Part shown: in pieces, positions 8,113 through 17,600 of the stretch
Layout: each line of letters opens with the position of its first letter
Numbering within the stretch: the first letter of the stretch is position 1
Assembly: GCA_029552545.1 (NCBI GenBank)
Contig: JAKPDO010000043.1
Location: 84,716-148,715 of the forward strand
From: Planctomycetota bacterium
GTDB lineage: Bacteria > Planctomycetota > Phycisphaerae > Sedimentisphaerales > Anaerohalosphaeraceae
Direction: 5' to 3'
Length of the DNA: 64,000 nucleotides
Made by a program: the position numbers and the translations under genes
Notes under the pieces: model-generated
The model's database searches: none
What the model was told of the DNA's origin: nothing
The model's input: the letters and a program-made list of their open reading frames with translations, nothing else

Positions 8113-11100
8113 ATGAAGAATTTCTTTTCCGTCTCGGCCGGTTTGCTGCTTCCCATAGTTTTTTTGTCATGGACAGCCGTCGGAGCAGAGAATCAAGGAC
8201 CTGAGTTTTTCCTGAAAATTGATTCGAGTGAAACCCTTCAGTACGGTGCCGATTCCCAGGGCAATCGAATTCCGGATTTTTCTCACTGCGGTTATGAAGG
8301 GGGGGATAAACCGATTCCCAATGTGCCTGTACGGGTTATTGTCGAGCCCGTTGAGGGCGATAATACCGCCCGGATTCAGGCGGCTATCGAGTATGTGTCT
8401 TCGCTTCCCTTGAATGCAGACGGTTTTCGGGGGGCTGTTCTGCTGCGTCGGGGGCGATATATCCTGCAGGGCGGCTTGATTCTGCGTTCCTCCGGCGTGG
8501 TTTTACGCGGCGAGGGAATGGACGAGGATGGCACGGTTCTGATTGCCGCCGGCACGGACCGCAGAACCCTCATTCGGATTGCCGGAAAGAATGACCGGTC
8601 TGTTGAGCAGGCGGTTCGGGTTCAGGATGAAATTATCCCGGTCGGCTCCTATTCTCTTCGTCTGGAGAATACAGAGGGGCTTTCCGTCGGGGATACGGTG
8701 GTGATTACCCGGCCCAGCACACGGGAATGGATAGAGCATATCGGAATGAATCGGTTCGGCGGCGGGCTCAAAGGTCAGTTTGACTGGAAGGCCGGCTCTC
8801 GCGATATCCGCTGGGATCGGGTGATCCGTGCTGTTGACGGCGGGCGGATTGTTCTGGATGCCCCGCTGACGGCGGCTCTCGAGCAGCGGTGGGGCGGCGG
8901 CACTGTACAAAAATACCAATGGCCCGGACGGATTCATCATATCGGGGTGGAAAATCTCCGCTGTGTGTCGGAATACAACCGGGCCAACCCGAAGGACGAG
9001 AATCATTCCTGGATGGTCATTACGATTGAGAATGCGGAAAATGTCTGGGTTCGCCGCTTGACGGCCGTTCATTTTGCCGGCTCGCTGGCGGCTGTATGGG
9101 AAACCGCCAAATGGGTTACGGTGGAGGATTGCCTGTCTCTGGAGCCCGTATCTGAGGAAGGCGGCTGGCGAAGAAATTCCTTTTTTACAATGGGGCAGAT
9201 GACCCTTTTCCTCCGGTGCTGGTCTGAGCGGGGGCGGCATGATTTTTCCGTCGGCTACTGTGCACCGGGGCCAAATGCATTTGTTCAATGCTGGGCCAGG
9301 GAGCCGCTGGAGGACAGCGGACCGCTGGAAAGCTGGGCCTGCGGCGTTCTCTACGACAACGTCCGAATTGACGGGAATGCCCTGCGGGTGGGCCATCACG
9401 GCAGCCGAGGCGAGGGGATTGGGTGGACCGGCGCCAATTGTGTTCTCTGGCAGTGTGATGCGGCGATTATCGAATGCGCCAAACCGCCGACCGCCTGGAA
9501 CTGGGCGTTCGGATGCTGGGCGGAATTTGAAGGCGACGGCTGGTGGGAGCAGTCTAACAATTTTGTCAAGCCCGACAGTCTCTATCAGGCCCAGCTGGCC
9601 CAGCGGCTTGGCAAAGAGGCGGCAGGTCGGATTCGTCTGTGGACAGTTGACACTTCCGGTACGACAAACCCCTCTTATGAATTAGCGGCGGCCTTGGCGG
9701 CCGCCTCTTCAAAACCAATGCCGACCCTGGCGGAGTTTATTGGGAAATTGACCGAGGAATATCCGATTGTCTCCGATACTTCCGCTGCACAGCCGCTGGA
9801 GAAGGTTTGGGATGAAACGACGAGCCGAACGGTTTCCGCCAATCCGCCGGATGAGCAGATTTCCCTTGTTAACGGACTCCTTGTCTGTCAGGGGAGGCTG
9901 CTTGCCGGTGCGAGCACGGGGGTTGCCTGGTGGAGGGGGACGACACGTCCCAATGAGGCCCCGTCTTTCGGCATCGGGATTACCCGGTTTGTTCCGGGCC
10001 GAATCGGACGGGGGTTTACGGATGATTTGGAGGAATTAACGTCTGAAATGGCGGCATCCGGCAAAGCGGTGCTGGATTACAATTACGGCCTTTGGTATGA
10101 GCGCCGGAGGGATGACCATCAGCGTGTCCGCCGGATGAACGGGGATGTTCGGCCGCCGTTTTACGAGCAGCCCTTTGACCGCAGCGGAATCGGAACGGCC
10201 TGGGACGGGCTGAGCCGGTATGATTTGACCCGCTATAACGCCTGGTATTGGGCCCGGCTGAAGGAGTTTGCGGATTTGTGCGAACGCAAAGGGCTGGTTC
10301 TGCTGCACCAGAACTACTTTCAGCACAACGTGCTGGAGGCCGGTGCCCATTGGGCGGATTTTCCGTGGCGGTCTGCCAATAACATCAACGACACAGGTTT
10401 TCCGGAGCCGCCCCCCTATGCCGGCGATAAACGGATATTTCTGGACCATTTGTTTTATGATGTCAGTCACCCCGGCCGTCGTGCCCTGCATCAGGCCTAT
10501 ATCCGCCAATGTCTGGATGCGTTTGCGGACAATACAAATGTCATTCAGATGACATCGGCGGAATATACAGGTCCGGCGGAGTTTGTCCGTTTTTGGCTGG
10601 ATACAATCCGCCAATGGAAACAGAAAAAACAAAAAAATCCGCTGATTGCTCTCAGCTGCACAAAAGACGTACAGGATGTGATTTTGTCCGAACCGAAGTA
10701 TCGAGAACTCGTTTCCGTGATTGATATTCGGTATTGGTGGTATCAGACAAACGGAGCGCTGTATGCCCCGCAGGGGGGCAAACATTTGGCACCGCGTCAG
10801 CATGCCCGCCTGCTCAATCCCAAACCGGCCTCTTTTGAACAGGTGGTTCGGGCTGTACGGGAATACCGAGAACGGTATCCGGACAAGGCGGTCATTTATT
10901 CGGCGGACGGCCGTTTTGGATGGGCCGTGCTGCTGGGGGGCGGTTCGCTGCCTCCGCTGCCGCCAAAGACCGAACCTTCGCTTTTGGAGGCGGTTGTTAA
11001 AATGAAGCCGTTCGATTGGCCCGGGGATTCGGCCCACTGCTTTGCTCTGGCTGACGTGCCGAAACAATATCTGGTTTATGTGGCGGAAGGAAAGAAACTG

Positions 11101-11244
11101 CCTTTGCCTGTGCAAAAAGACGAAGAAACGTTTGAAATCCGCCGAGTCGATTTAGAAACCGGTCAGATTGCTTCCGTTTATACGACCGAACAGAGGGAAT
11201 GGGCGACGGAAACCCCTGCTTTGTATTGGATACTCAAGAAATAA
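8113..11244 (+). CDS. Large secreted beta-helix protein fused to a barrel-like domain
   Basis: 1043 residues from the ATG at 8113 (a TTG three codons upstream is in frame). Signal peptide about 1-26. The N-terminal half, about residues 30-480, resembles pectate-lyase-type right-handed beta-helices: DNTARIQAAIEYVSSLP, GAVLLRRGRYILQGGL, RSSGVVLRGEGMDEDGT, then repeated IHHIGVENL and VWVRRLTAVHF turns. The C-terminal half (about 590-1040) reads like a TIM-barrel glycosidase-type domain (GLWYERRRDDH, YNAWYWARLKEFADLCERKGL, CTKDVQDVIL, IDIRYWWYQTNG); it resembles the DUF6298-type region, though I cannot confirm that. Probably acts on pectin-like polymers. Activity not proven from sequence. Confidence 0.7.
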   Translation: MKNFFSVSAGLLLPIVFLSWTAVGAENQGPEFFLKIDSSETLQYGADSQGNRIPDFSHCGYEGGDKPIPNVPVRVIVEPVEGDNTARIQAAIEYVSSLPLNADGFRGAVLLRRGRYILQGGLILRSSGVVLRGEGMDEDGTVLIAAGTDRRTLIRIAGKNDRSVEQAVRVQDEIIPVGSYSLRLENTEGLSVGDTVVITRPSTREWIEHIGMNRFGGGLKGQFDWKAGSRDIRWDRVIRAVDGGRIVLDAPLTAALEQRWGGGTVQKYQWPGRIHHIGVENLRCVSEYNRANPKDENHSWMVITIENAENVWVRRLTAVHFAGSLAAVWETAKWVTVEDCLSLEPVSEEGGWRRNSFFTMGQMTLFLRCWSERGRHDFSVGYCAPGPNAFVQCWAREPLEDSGPLESWACGVLYDNVRIDGNALRVGHHGSRGEGIGWTGANCVLWQCDAAIIECAKPPTAWNWAFGCWAEFEGDGWWEQSNNFVKPDSLYQAQLAQRLGKEAAGRIRLWTVDTSGTTNPSYELAAALAAASSKPMPTLAEFIGKLTEEYPIVSDTSAAQPLEKVWDETTSRTVSANPPDEQISLVNGLLVCQGRLLAGASTGVAWWRGTTRPNEAPSFGIGITRFVPGRIGRGFTDDLEELTSEMAASGKAVLDYNYGLWYERRRDDHQRVRRMNGDVRPPFYEQPFDRSGIGTAWDGLSRYDLTRYNAWYWARLKEFADLCERKGLVLLHQNYFQHNVLEAGAHWADFPWRSANNINDTGFPEPPPYAGDKRIFLDHLFYDVSHPGRRALHQAYIRQCLDAFADNTNVIQMTSAEYTGPAEFVRFWLDTIRQWKQKKQKNPLIALSCTKDVQDVILSEPKYRELVSVIDIRYWWYQTNGALYAPQGGKHLAPRQHARLLNPKPASFEQVVRAVREYRERYPDKAVIYSADGRFGWAVLLGGGSLPPLPPKTEPSLLEAVVKMKPFDWPGDSAHCFALADVPKQYLVYVAEGKKLPLPVQKDEETFEIRRVDLETGQIASVYTTEQREWATETPALYWILKK

Positions 11245-11291
11245 GAGGTTCGAAGAATATTGAATCGGGAGAAAGGGAGCGGGTTTGCCTT

Positions 11292-14200
11292 ATGTTCAAA
11301 TCAACCGGCCTGTCAAACCAAAAATCGGTGAATTATTTCCGGTTCTCGACCGGTTTCGTTTTGCTTCTGTCCGGACTGCTCTGGTCGGCGGGGGATGAAC
11401 AGGAACCCGTTCGCTTTGTCGGAGCGGTAAAAACCTCCAACAGCGACTACAAAACCGGCTATCACGACGGCCAATTGCCGCCCGCCGTCGGGGTTCATAA
11501 TTATCAGATTCTGCGGGCCAACCGAAGCCATCCGGAATGGTCGGACGGGCTTGGCTGGACGTACAACCATGCGCCGATGCTGGCCTATGCGAACGGGCAG
11601 TTTTATTGTCATTATTTGACCAACCCTTTTGGAGAGCATATCCCGCCCGGCGCCACGATGCTGACCCGTTCCAAAGACGGCAGGCACTGGAGCCGCCCGC
11701 AGGTTTTGTTTCCCATCTACCCGTTGGCGGATGAAAAGGCCCAAATCACCTATCCCTATATGCACCAGAGGATGGGGTTTTACATCGCTCCCAACGGACG
11801 CTTCCTGACGATGGGTTTTTACGGCTCGCCGTACGGCGACGGCATCGGCAGGGTGGTGCGGGAAATCCGTCCGGATGACTCGCTGGGGCCTATTTACTTC
11901 ATTCGGATCAATGACAACTGGAAAGGGCCGCTGCTGTATCCGCTTTATACGGAGTCAAATGATGTCGGTTTCGTTTTTGCGTGCAATGCGTTTCTGGAGG
12001 ACAAGGTTCGTCGGATTCAATGGTGGGAGGAGGATCAGTTCGCCCAGGACCGCGATGACTTTTATCGGGTGACCTGGCCGCCGCCTCAGGGACGCAGCAA
12101 GCCCGGCAAGGCCTTCTGTTTTTATACCCGTCCGGACGGAGTCATTGTTGGCTTTTTCAAGGACCGCTGGGTGACCATCAGCCGCGATCAGGGCGAGACG
12201 TGGTCCTATCCGGTTCGCTGCGAAACGCTCACGTACGGCGGGGCCAAAATCTGGGGCCAGCGGACCGATGACGGGCGCTATGCCCTGGTTTATAATCCGA
12301 CGGGCAGCGAGGCGCGGCATCCGCTGTGTGTCGCAACAGGCGAGGATGGAATTCATTTTGACAATCTTCTTGTCGTGCACGGGGAAGTGCCGCCCAAACG
12401 GTATTGGGGTCGGGAAAAACGGCCCGGGCCCCAGTATGTTCGCGGGATTGTCGAGGGCAACGGCAACCCGCCCGGCGATGACCTCTGGGTTGTGTATTCG
12501 GTCAGCAAGGAAGACATCTGGATTGCCCGCATTCCCGTTCCCGTAAAAGGCCGGGTGCAGGGGCCGGTTGCGGATGATTTCAGCCGAATGGAGACCGGCG
12601 GATATGTCCCGGACTGGAACATCTATTCGCCTCAATGGTGTCCGGTGGAAATCGCAGAGTTTCCCAGCCGGACGGAAAAGAGTCTGATGCTCAGGGACAC
12701 AGACCCCTATGATTATGCCAAGGCGGTCCGGGTCTTTCAGAAAAGCCCCCGGCTTTCCATCTCCTTCCGTTTGTACGTCCAGGCCCCGCGCGAGGTGCTG
12801 GATATCGAAATCCTTTCAGAAAAAGGGGACCGGCTGATCCCGCTGCGAATCGATACGCAGCTGAACGGCCTTCTTTTCAATCCGCAATCCGGAGAATACC
12901 GTTCTCTTGCCAAACTGGTTCAAGAGCAATGGCATACATTCCGGTTTCAAATCGATTCGAAAAACCGCTCTTTCGATTTGTTTTTGGATGAGAAACCTCT
13001 TCTGCAGAAAGCTGCGTTTGGCGTGCCGGAAGGGACCCCTCATCGCATCGAGTTCCGCACGGGGCGGTATCGTCTGACGGACGATGTTCAGAAGTACAAG
13101 AGCGGCAGCGAATTCATTCCCGGCTGGGATGAACCCGGGGCGGATGAACCGGTTGCGCCGGCCGTCTTCTATCTCCGGGATTTCCGGGCCGAAGACATCA
13201 CCGGGTCCGTCCTGAATCCGGACTCCTTTCGCCGCTATGTCGATGCCTTCAATCAGATGGATGAGGAACCGATTGTCAATGCGGTTCCGAATGCCCAGGC
13301 CTGGGAATGGATGAAGCGGAACATCCCTTTTTTCGAATGTCCCGATAAGGAGCTGGAGGAGATTTACTATTTCCGCTGGTGGACCTTTCGAAAGCATATC
13401 AAAGAAACCCCGAGCGGCCTTGTGCTCACAGAGTTTCTCGACAAGGTCAGCCACAGCGGCCTTTCCAACACCATCAGCTGCGCCGTCGGCCATCACATCT
13501 ATGAAGGCACCTGGCTGCGGGACCAGCGGCTCATCGATGACTATGCCCGGTTTTGGTACACCGGACACAATGGCTCCCTTCAGCCCCATTTTCACAAATA
13601 CAGCAACTGGGCGACATGGGCGCTGTACCGGCGGTATTGGGTTCATCGGGACAGAGATTTTCTGATCGGTCTGCTGGATGCATTTGTCGAGGACCTAAAT
13701 CGCTGGCGGGCGGAAAAGGGGCTGGAAAACGGTCTTTTTTGGCAGTTTGATGTACGGGATGGGATGGAGGAATCCATCAGCGGTTCGCGAAAAGAGAAAA
13801 ACATTCGTCCGCCGCTGAACTGCTATTTGTTTGCAAATATGCTGGCGGTTTCGAAGATTGCTCAAATGGCCGGGCGCGATTCGCTGGCCCGTGAGTATGC
13901 CGAGCAGGCCGCGAAGCTCAAACGTCTGATTCAGGAACATCTATGGGACCCGCAGGCGAAATTTTTTAAGGTTCTGCGTCCCGATATGACGCCCGCGGAT
14001 GTTCGCGAGGCCATCGGGTTTATTCCGTGGTATTTCAATCTGCCGGATGCAGGATATGAAGAGGCCTGGCGGCAGCTGACGGACCCGGAGGGGTTTTGGG
14101 CTCCGATGGGGCTTACCACGGCGGAGCGGCGGCATCCGGCCTTTCGCAGTCACGGCGTCGGCACCTGCGAATGGGACGGGGCCGTCTGGCCGTTTGCAAC

Positions 14201-14669
14201 CAGCCAGACGTTAACGGCCCTGGCTAATCTGCTTCGATATTATTCGCAGCCGTATGTGAGCCGCAAAGACTTTTTTGAAGCCATGCTCACCTACGCTCGC
14301 AGTCACCGCCGGGACGGCAAGCCCTATATCGGGGAATATCTCGACGAAAAGACAGGCGTCTGGCTGACGCCGGATTCCAATCGAAGCCGCTTTTACAATC
14401 ATTCGACCTTCTGCGACCTGGTCATTACCGGCTTGGCGGGGCTGGTGCCCTCGGAGGGAGAAGAGGTTCGCATTGACCCGCTGATTCCGCCGCAGACCTG
14501 GGAGTGGTTCTGCCTCGACAATGTTCCCTTCCGCGGACACATCCTGACGATTCTCTGGGACCAAACGGGGTTGCGGTATGGACAGGGAAAGGGCTTGTCA
14601 GTCTATGCGGACGGCTGTAAAATCGCCGCCTCGGAAAACCTGGAACCCCTGACAGTTCGGCTTGACTGA
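11292..14669 (+). CDS. Secreted BNR-like and six-hairpin glycosidase fusion
   Basis: 1125 residues from the ATG at 11292, preceded by a purine-rich GGGAGAAAGGGAG. Signal peptide about 1-35. Residues about 60-430 look like a sialidase/BNR-type propeller ([33 protein letters not shown]). A middle beta-sandwich (about 440-650) resembles a LamG-type domain. From about 670 on there is an (alpha/alpha)6 barrel of the MGH1/trehalase-like kind: [63 protein letters not shown]. The substrate is unknown; the fusion suggests a protein handling one complex glycan. The stop lies 13 bp before the tadA start. Confidence 0.72.
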   Translation: MFKSTGLSNQKSVNYFRFSTGFVLLLSGLLWSAGDEQEPVRFVGAVKTSNSDYKTGYHDGQLPPAVGVHNYQILRANRSHPEWSDGLGWTYNHAPMLAYANGQFYCHYLTNPFGEHIPPGATMLTRSKDGRHWSRPQVLFPIYPLADEKAQITYPYMHQRMGFYIAPNGRFLTMGFYGSPYGDGIGRVVREIRPDDSLGPIYFIRINDNWKGPLLYPLYTESNDVGFVFACNAFLEDKVRRIQWWEEDQFAQDRDDFYRVTWPPPQGRSKPGKAFCFYTRPDGVIVGFFKDRWVTISRDQGETWSYPVRCETLTYGGAKIWGQRTDDGRYALVYNPTGSEARHPLCVATGEDGIHFDNLLVVHGEVPPKRYWGREKRPGPQYVRGIVEGNGNPPGDDLWVVYSVSKEDIWIARIPVPVKGRVQGPVADDFSRMETGGYVPDWNIYSPQWCPVEIAEFPSRTEKSLMLRDTDPYDYAKAVRVFQKSPRLSISFRLYVQAPREVLDIEILSEKGDRLIPLRIDTQLNGLLFNPQSGEYRSLAKLVQEQWHTFRFQIDSKNRSFDLFLDEKPLLQKAAFGVPEGTPHRIEFRTGRYRLTDDVQKYKSGSEFIPGWDEPGADEPVAPAVFYLRDFRAEDITGSVLNPDSFRRYVDAFNQMDEEPIVNAVPNAQAWEWMKRNIPFFECPDKELEEIYYFRWWTFRKHIKETPSGLVLTEFLDKVSHSGLSNTISCAVGHHIYEGTWLRDQRLIDDYARFWYTGHNGSLQPHFHKYSNWATWALYRRYWVHRDRDFLIGLLDAFVEDLNRWRAEKGLENGLFWQFDVRDGMEESISGSRKEKNIRPPLNCYLFANMLAVSKIAQMAGRDSLAREYAEQAAKLKRLIQEHLWDPQAKFFKVLRPDMTPADVREAIGFIPWYFNLPDAGYEEAWRQLTDPEGFWAPMGLTTAERRHPAFRSHGVGTCEWDGAVWPFATSQTLTALANLLRYYSQPYVSRKDFFEAMLTYARSHRRDGKPYIGEYLDEKTGVWLTPDSNRSRFYNHSTFCDLVITGLAGLVPSEGEEVRIDPLIPPQTWEWFCLDNVPFRGHILTILWDQTGLRYGQGKGLSVYADGCKIAASENLEPLTVRLD

Positions 14670-14682
14670 TGAAAGGCGGAGA

Positions 14683-15162
14683 ATGGAAAGTCCCTTGTCC
14701 AAAGACGAACAGTATATGCGGATGGCCATCGACCAGGCCTATATCGCCGAAGAAAACGGCGATGTGCCGATCGGCTGTGTGATTGTGTATGAAGACCGTG
14801 TGATTGCGCGGGCCTATAATCAGCGGGAGCAGCTCAACGACCCGACGGCTCATGCGGAAATCATTGCATTGACCCAGGCGGCCGAATACATCGGCAACTG
14901 GCGGCTGAACGGCTGTACAATTTACGTCACGCTCGAGCCGTGTCCGATGTGTGCCGGTGCTTTGGTCCTGGCCCGTCTGGACCGGCTGGTTTACGGAACG
15001 GATGACCCGAAGACCGGTGCCGTCCGCAGTCTGTACAATATTGTCCAGGACCCGCGTCTGAATCACCGTCTCGAAGTGACCTCCGGAATTTTGGCCGACG
15101 ACTGCCGGGCGCAGCTGCAGGCCTTTTTCCACCGAAGAAGATTCGAGAAAGACGAAGTCTAA
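14683..15162 (+). CDS. tadA: tRNA-specific adenosine deaminase
   Basis: 159 residues from the ATG at 14683, with a good ribosome binding site (AAAGGCGGAG) just ahead; the longer in-frame TTG at 14662 would overlap the previous gene. TadA deaminates A34 to inosine in tRNA-Arg(ACG). Zinc and catalytic motifs are intact: [10 protein letters not shown] (HAE) and [12 protein letters not shown] (PCxxC). Family length is normal. Confidence 0.93.
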   Translation: MESPLSKDEQYMRMAIDQAYIAEENGDVPIGCVIVYEDRVIARAYNQREQLNDPTAHAEIIALTQAAEYIGNWRLNGCTIYVTLEPCPMCAGALVLARLDRLVYGTDDPKTGAVRSLYNIVQDPRLNHRLEVTSGILADDCRAQLQAFFHRRRFEKDEV

Positions 15163-15325
15163 AGAAATTGTGTCAAGGGTAATAAAAAACCGTAAATCTC
15201 GCAAATTATATTGGACATAGCCTGTCTATATATATCTATTTCTGATTCCATAAGAAAGTTGGGGAAAAACTCTCCTTTCGGGACAAGTTCTCTTTAGAGA
15301 GTCAAATCGTGGACAGGAATTGTCG

Positions 15326-15868
15326 ATGCAGATAAATATGGATAATGACGTGCTCGATAAGGCAAAGAATTTTATGAGGTTAGTTTTTGCCAATGAGCGG
15401 CGAATCTATGCCTATATTTATCTTCTCATTCCTTCCCGAACAGAAGCAGAAGACATATTTCAAGAAACCTTGTCTATTATGTGGGCAAAGTATGAGCAGT
15501 TTGAGCAAGGCCGTGATTTTGGAGCATGGGGAATTGGGATTGCACACAATCTGATTCGGAATTATCGGAAGAAAAAAAGAAACAGCCCTCTTTCTTTTGA
15601 GGAAGACATTGAAGATCTCTTAGACCGGGAAGCTCGTCAGTCCATTAAATCGCTGGACAGTCGGGTGGAAGCACTTCGTCAGTGTCTAAATCAAATGAAC
15701 CCGCTTGACCGCAGGATGATTCATCTTCGCTACGAGAAGAACGCATCTGTAAAGAATTTGGCAGAGATGATGAATACAACAATGAAAGCGATTTATGTCA
15801 AATTGGCTCGGGCTCACGATTGGCTTCTTCGCTGTGTTCGTCGAACCTTGGCAGAGCAGGGGAACTGA
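15326..15868 (+). CDS. ECF-type RNA polymerase sigma factor
   Basis: 180 residues from the ATG at 15326. Region 2 is visible as FVFANERRIYAYIYLLIPSRTEAEDIFQETLSIMWAKYEQF-like sequence (residues about 15-55), and region 4 as MNPLDRRMIHLRYEKNASVKNLAEMMNTTMKAIYVKLARAHDWLLRCV. This form (NERRIYAYI, EDIFQET) belongs to the sigma group common in Planctomycetota and Verrucomicrobiota. It sits 4 bp before a FecR-like membrane protein, the usual partner, so it probably directs the transcription of a local regulon that may include the secreted gene at 17601. Confidence 0.9.
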   Translation: MQINMDNDVLDKAKNFMRLVFANERRIYAYIYLLIPSRTEAEDIFQETLSIMWAKYEQFEQGRDFGAWGIGIAHNLIRNYRKKKRNSPLSFEEDIEDLLDREARQSIKSLDSRVEALRQCLNQMNPLDRRMIHLRYEKNASVKNLAEMMNTTMKAIYVKLARAHDWLLRCVRRTLAEQGN

Positions 15869-15872
15869 AAAG

Positions 15873-17546
15873 ATGGGCCGTTTGCGTGAAACGCAGCTTA
15901 TTTGTGAGTGGATTCTGAAGTACCGAGACGGAAATATGTCTTCCAGCGAGCTTCAGCAATTCCATTCGCTTCTTCGAAACAATCCTGAGGTGCGGCGTTA
16001 TTATATTGAAATTGTAGTCATGCAGTCTATTTTTGAGGGACGGAAGTCCCCGCTGATAGAAACCCCTGCTGCGGATGAGGACCATTCTCTAACCCTTGAG
16101 TTATGGGAAGCGTTGGCTGCTGAGGAGCGTTCGGCGGAGCCGGTTGAAATCATTCGGGCTCATGCAGAACCGGAGAAAAATGAATTGTCGATTCGCTCCT
16201 CATCCGTCTCTAAAACGCCGAATACGTCTGCTCTTGTTGCACTTGTAACCGCTGCCGCAGCCGTACTTTTGGTGGTTTTTACGATTCATTATTTTTCTGC
16301 TGTTCGGGAAAAAACGGCGGTTGCTGTTTTAATGGATAGTCTCGATGCCGTCTGGGGAGATTCTCTTCTCCGTGAAAAAGGAACTCCTTTTCCGATCGAC
16401 TCAGAGCCCCTTTTCCTTAAAGAAGGGTACGTTCAGGTGGCTTTTCATAATGGTGCCAGCTTCACGATCCAATCTCCGGCCTCCTTTCAGTTTTTAGGGG
16501 AGGATATGTTAAAAATGAACTATGGACGTGTGTATGCGGTGGTACCGCCTTCCGCCTATGGTTTTCAAATATGCACGCAAGATTCTAAGATTATTGATTT
16601 GGGGACGGAATTTGGAATTGAACAGCGATTGAATGGGGACACGGAGGTTCATGTCCATAAAGGCAAAGTGGTGTTTGTTTCGAAAGCAGGCGGACGACAA
16701 ATCAATTTGAATCTGACGGCCGGAGCGGCCCGTCGGCTGATTGCCGCTACGGGACAAACAAAAGAAGTTGAATGTCGAGGGGATTTATTTGTTCGGCATA
16801 TCGACTCTTCTTTGAAATGGATATGGAAAGGGCAGCCCCTGGATCTGGCTGATGTAGTCGGCGGAGGAAGCGGTTTTGGAGGCGGCCAAATCCGCCAGGG
16901 GATTGATTTGGCATCGGGGAGGATTCAGACTTATGCCAATCAAGGATATGATATACCGGCGGCGGTTGGATTTCGTCCGGTCCGAGAAATGGCTTTTGTG
17001 GACGGGGTTTTTGTTCCAAACGGCGAGTTTGGGCCTACGGTTATCAGTTCAGAGGGGCATCAATTTCTTTTTCCCAAAACCAGTGGTGCCTATTGGTCGG
17101 ATATTACCCCAAACCCCTTTATAGCCAAAAAAAATCCGCAGGGAGGCGAAGTTAAGTACGTTTCGACACTGCTTGAAATTGAAGAATCTGCCGAAGGAAA
17201 GATTCCATCCCGTTTGCTGGTTCATCCAAATGCAGGAATCACGTTTGATTTGGATAAAATCAGACAATCTTACCCGGCATTTGACCTGAAAACATTTCGG
17301 GCGATTTGCGGAATCCCGGCTGTTTTAGACTTTCGAAACCGTTCGGAGTTTTGGGTGTTGTTGGATGGACAGTGTGTGTTTCACGCTCAGGCGGATTATC
17401 AGAATCTTCACAGCCGTCTGATTGAGATTTCAATTTCCTCACAGAATCGTTTTTTGACGTTGGCGGCTACAGATGGCGGTGATGGAACCCATTATGACTG
17501 GTGTGTGTTCGCCCAGCCGGTTTTACATATCGAACGAACAATGTGA
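15873..17546 (+). CDS. FecR-like membrane protein, likely anti-sigma partner
   Basis: 557 residues from the ATG at 15873; the longer frame back to 15795 lies inside the sigma gene. The N-terminal cytoplasmic part (about 1-110) has the anti-sigma-like start LICEWILKYRDGNMSSSELQQFHSLLRNNPEVRRYYIE. One transmembrane helix at about 125-148 (LVALVTAAAAVLLVVFTIHYF). Then a FecR domain (GASFTIQSPASFQFLGEDMLKMNYGRVYAVVP, IIDLGTEFGIE, VHVHKGKVVF). The C-terminal 250 residues resemble no domain I can name. Likely transmits a cell-surface signal to the sigma factor, as inferred from gene order. Confidence 0.82.
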   Translation: MGRLRETQLICEWILKYRDGNMSSSELQQFHSLLRNNPEVRRYYIEIVVMQSIFEGRKSPLIETPAADEDHSLTLELWEALAAEERSAEPVEIIRAHAEPEKNELSIRSSSVSKTPNTSALVALVTAAAAVLLVVFTIHYFSAVREKTAVAVLMDSLDAVWGDSLLREKGTPFPIDSEPLFLKEGYVQVAFHNGASFTIQSPASFQFLGEDMLKMNYGRVYAVVPPSAYGFQICTQDSKIIDLGTEFGIEQRLNGDTEVHVHKGKVVFVSKAGGRQINLNLTAGAARRLIAATGQTKEVECRGDLFVRHIDSSLKWIWKGQPLDLADVVGGGSGFGGGQIRQGIDLASGRIQTYANQGYDIPAAVGFRPVREMAFVDGVFVPNGEFGPTVISSEGHQFLFPKTSGAYWSDITPNPFIAKKNPQGGEVKYVSTLLEIEESAEGKIPSRLLVHPNAGITFDLDKIRQSYPAFDLKTFRAICGIPAVLDFRNRSEFWVLLDGQCVFHAQADYQNLHSRLIEISISSQNRFLTLAATDGGDGTHYDWCVFAQPVLHIERTM

Positions 17547-17600
17547 GTAGAGCCGAATCATGTCGGCCGAACATTGGAACTTTTTCTGGGAGGATTTTTT

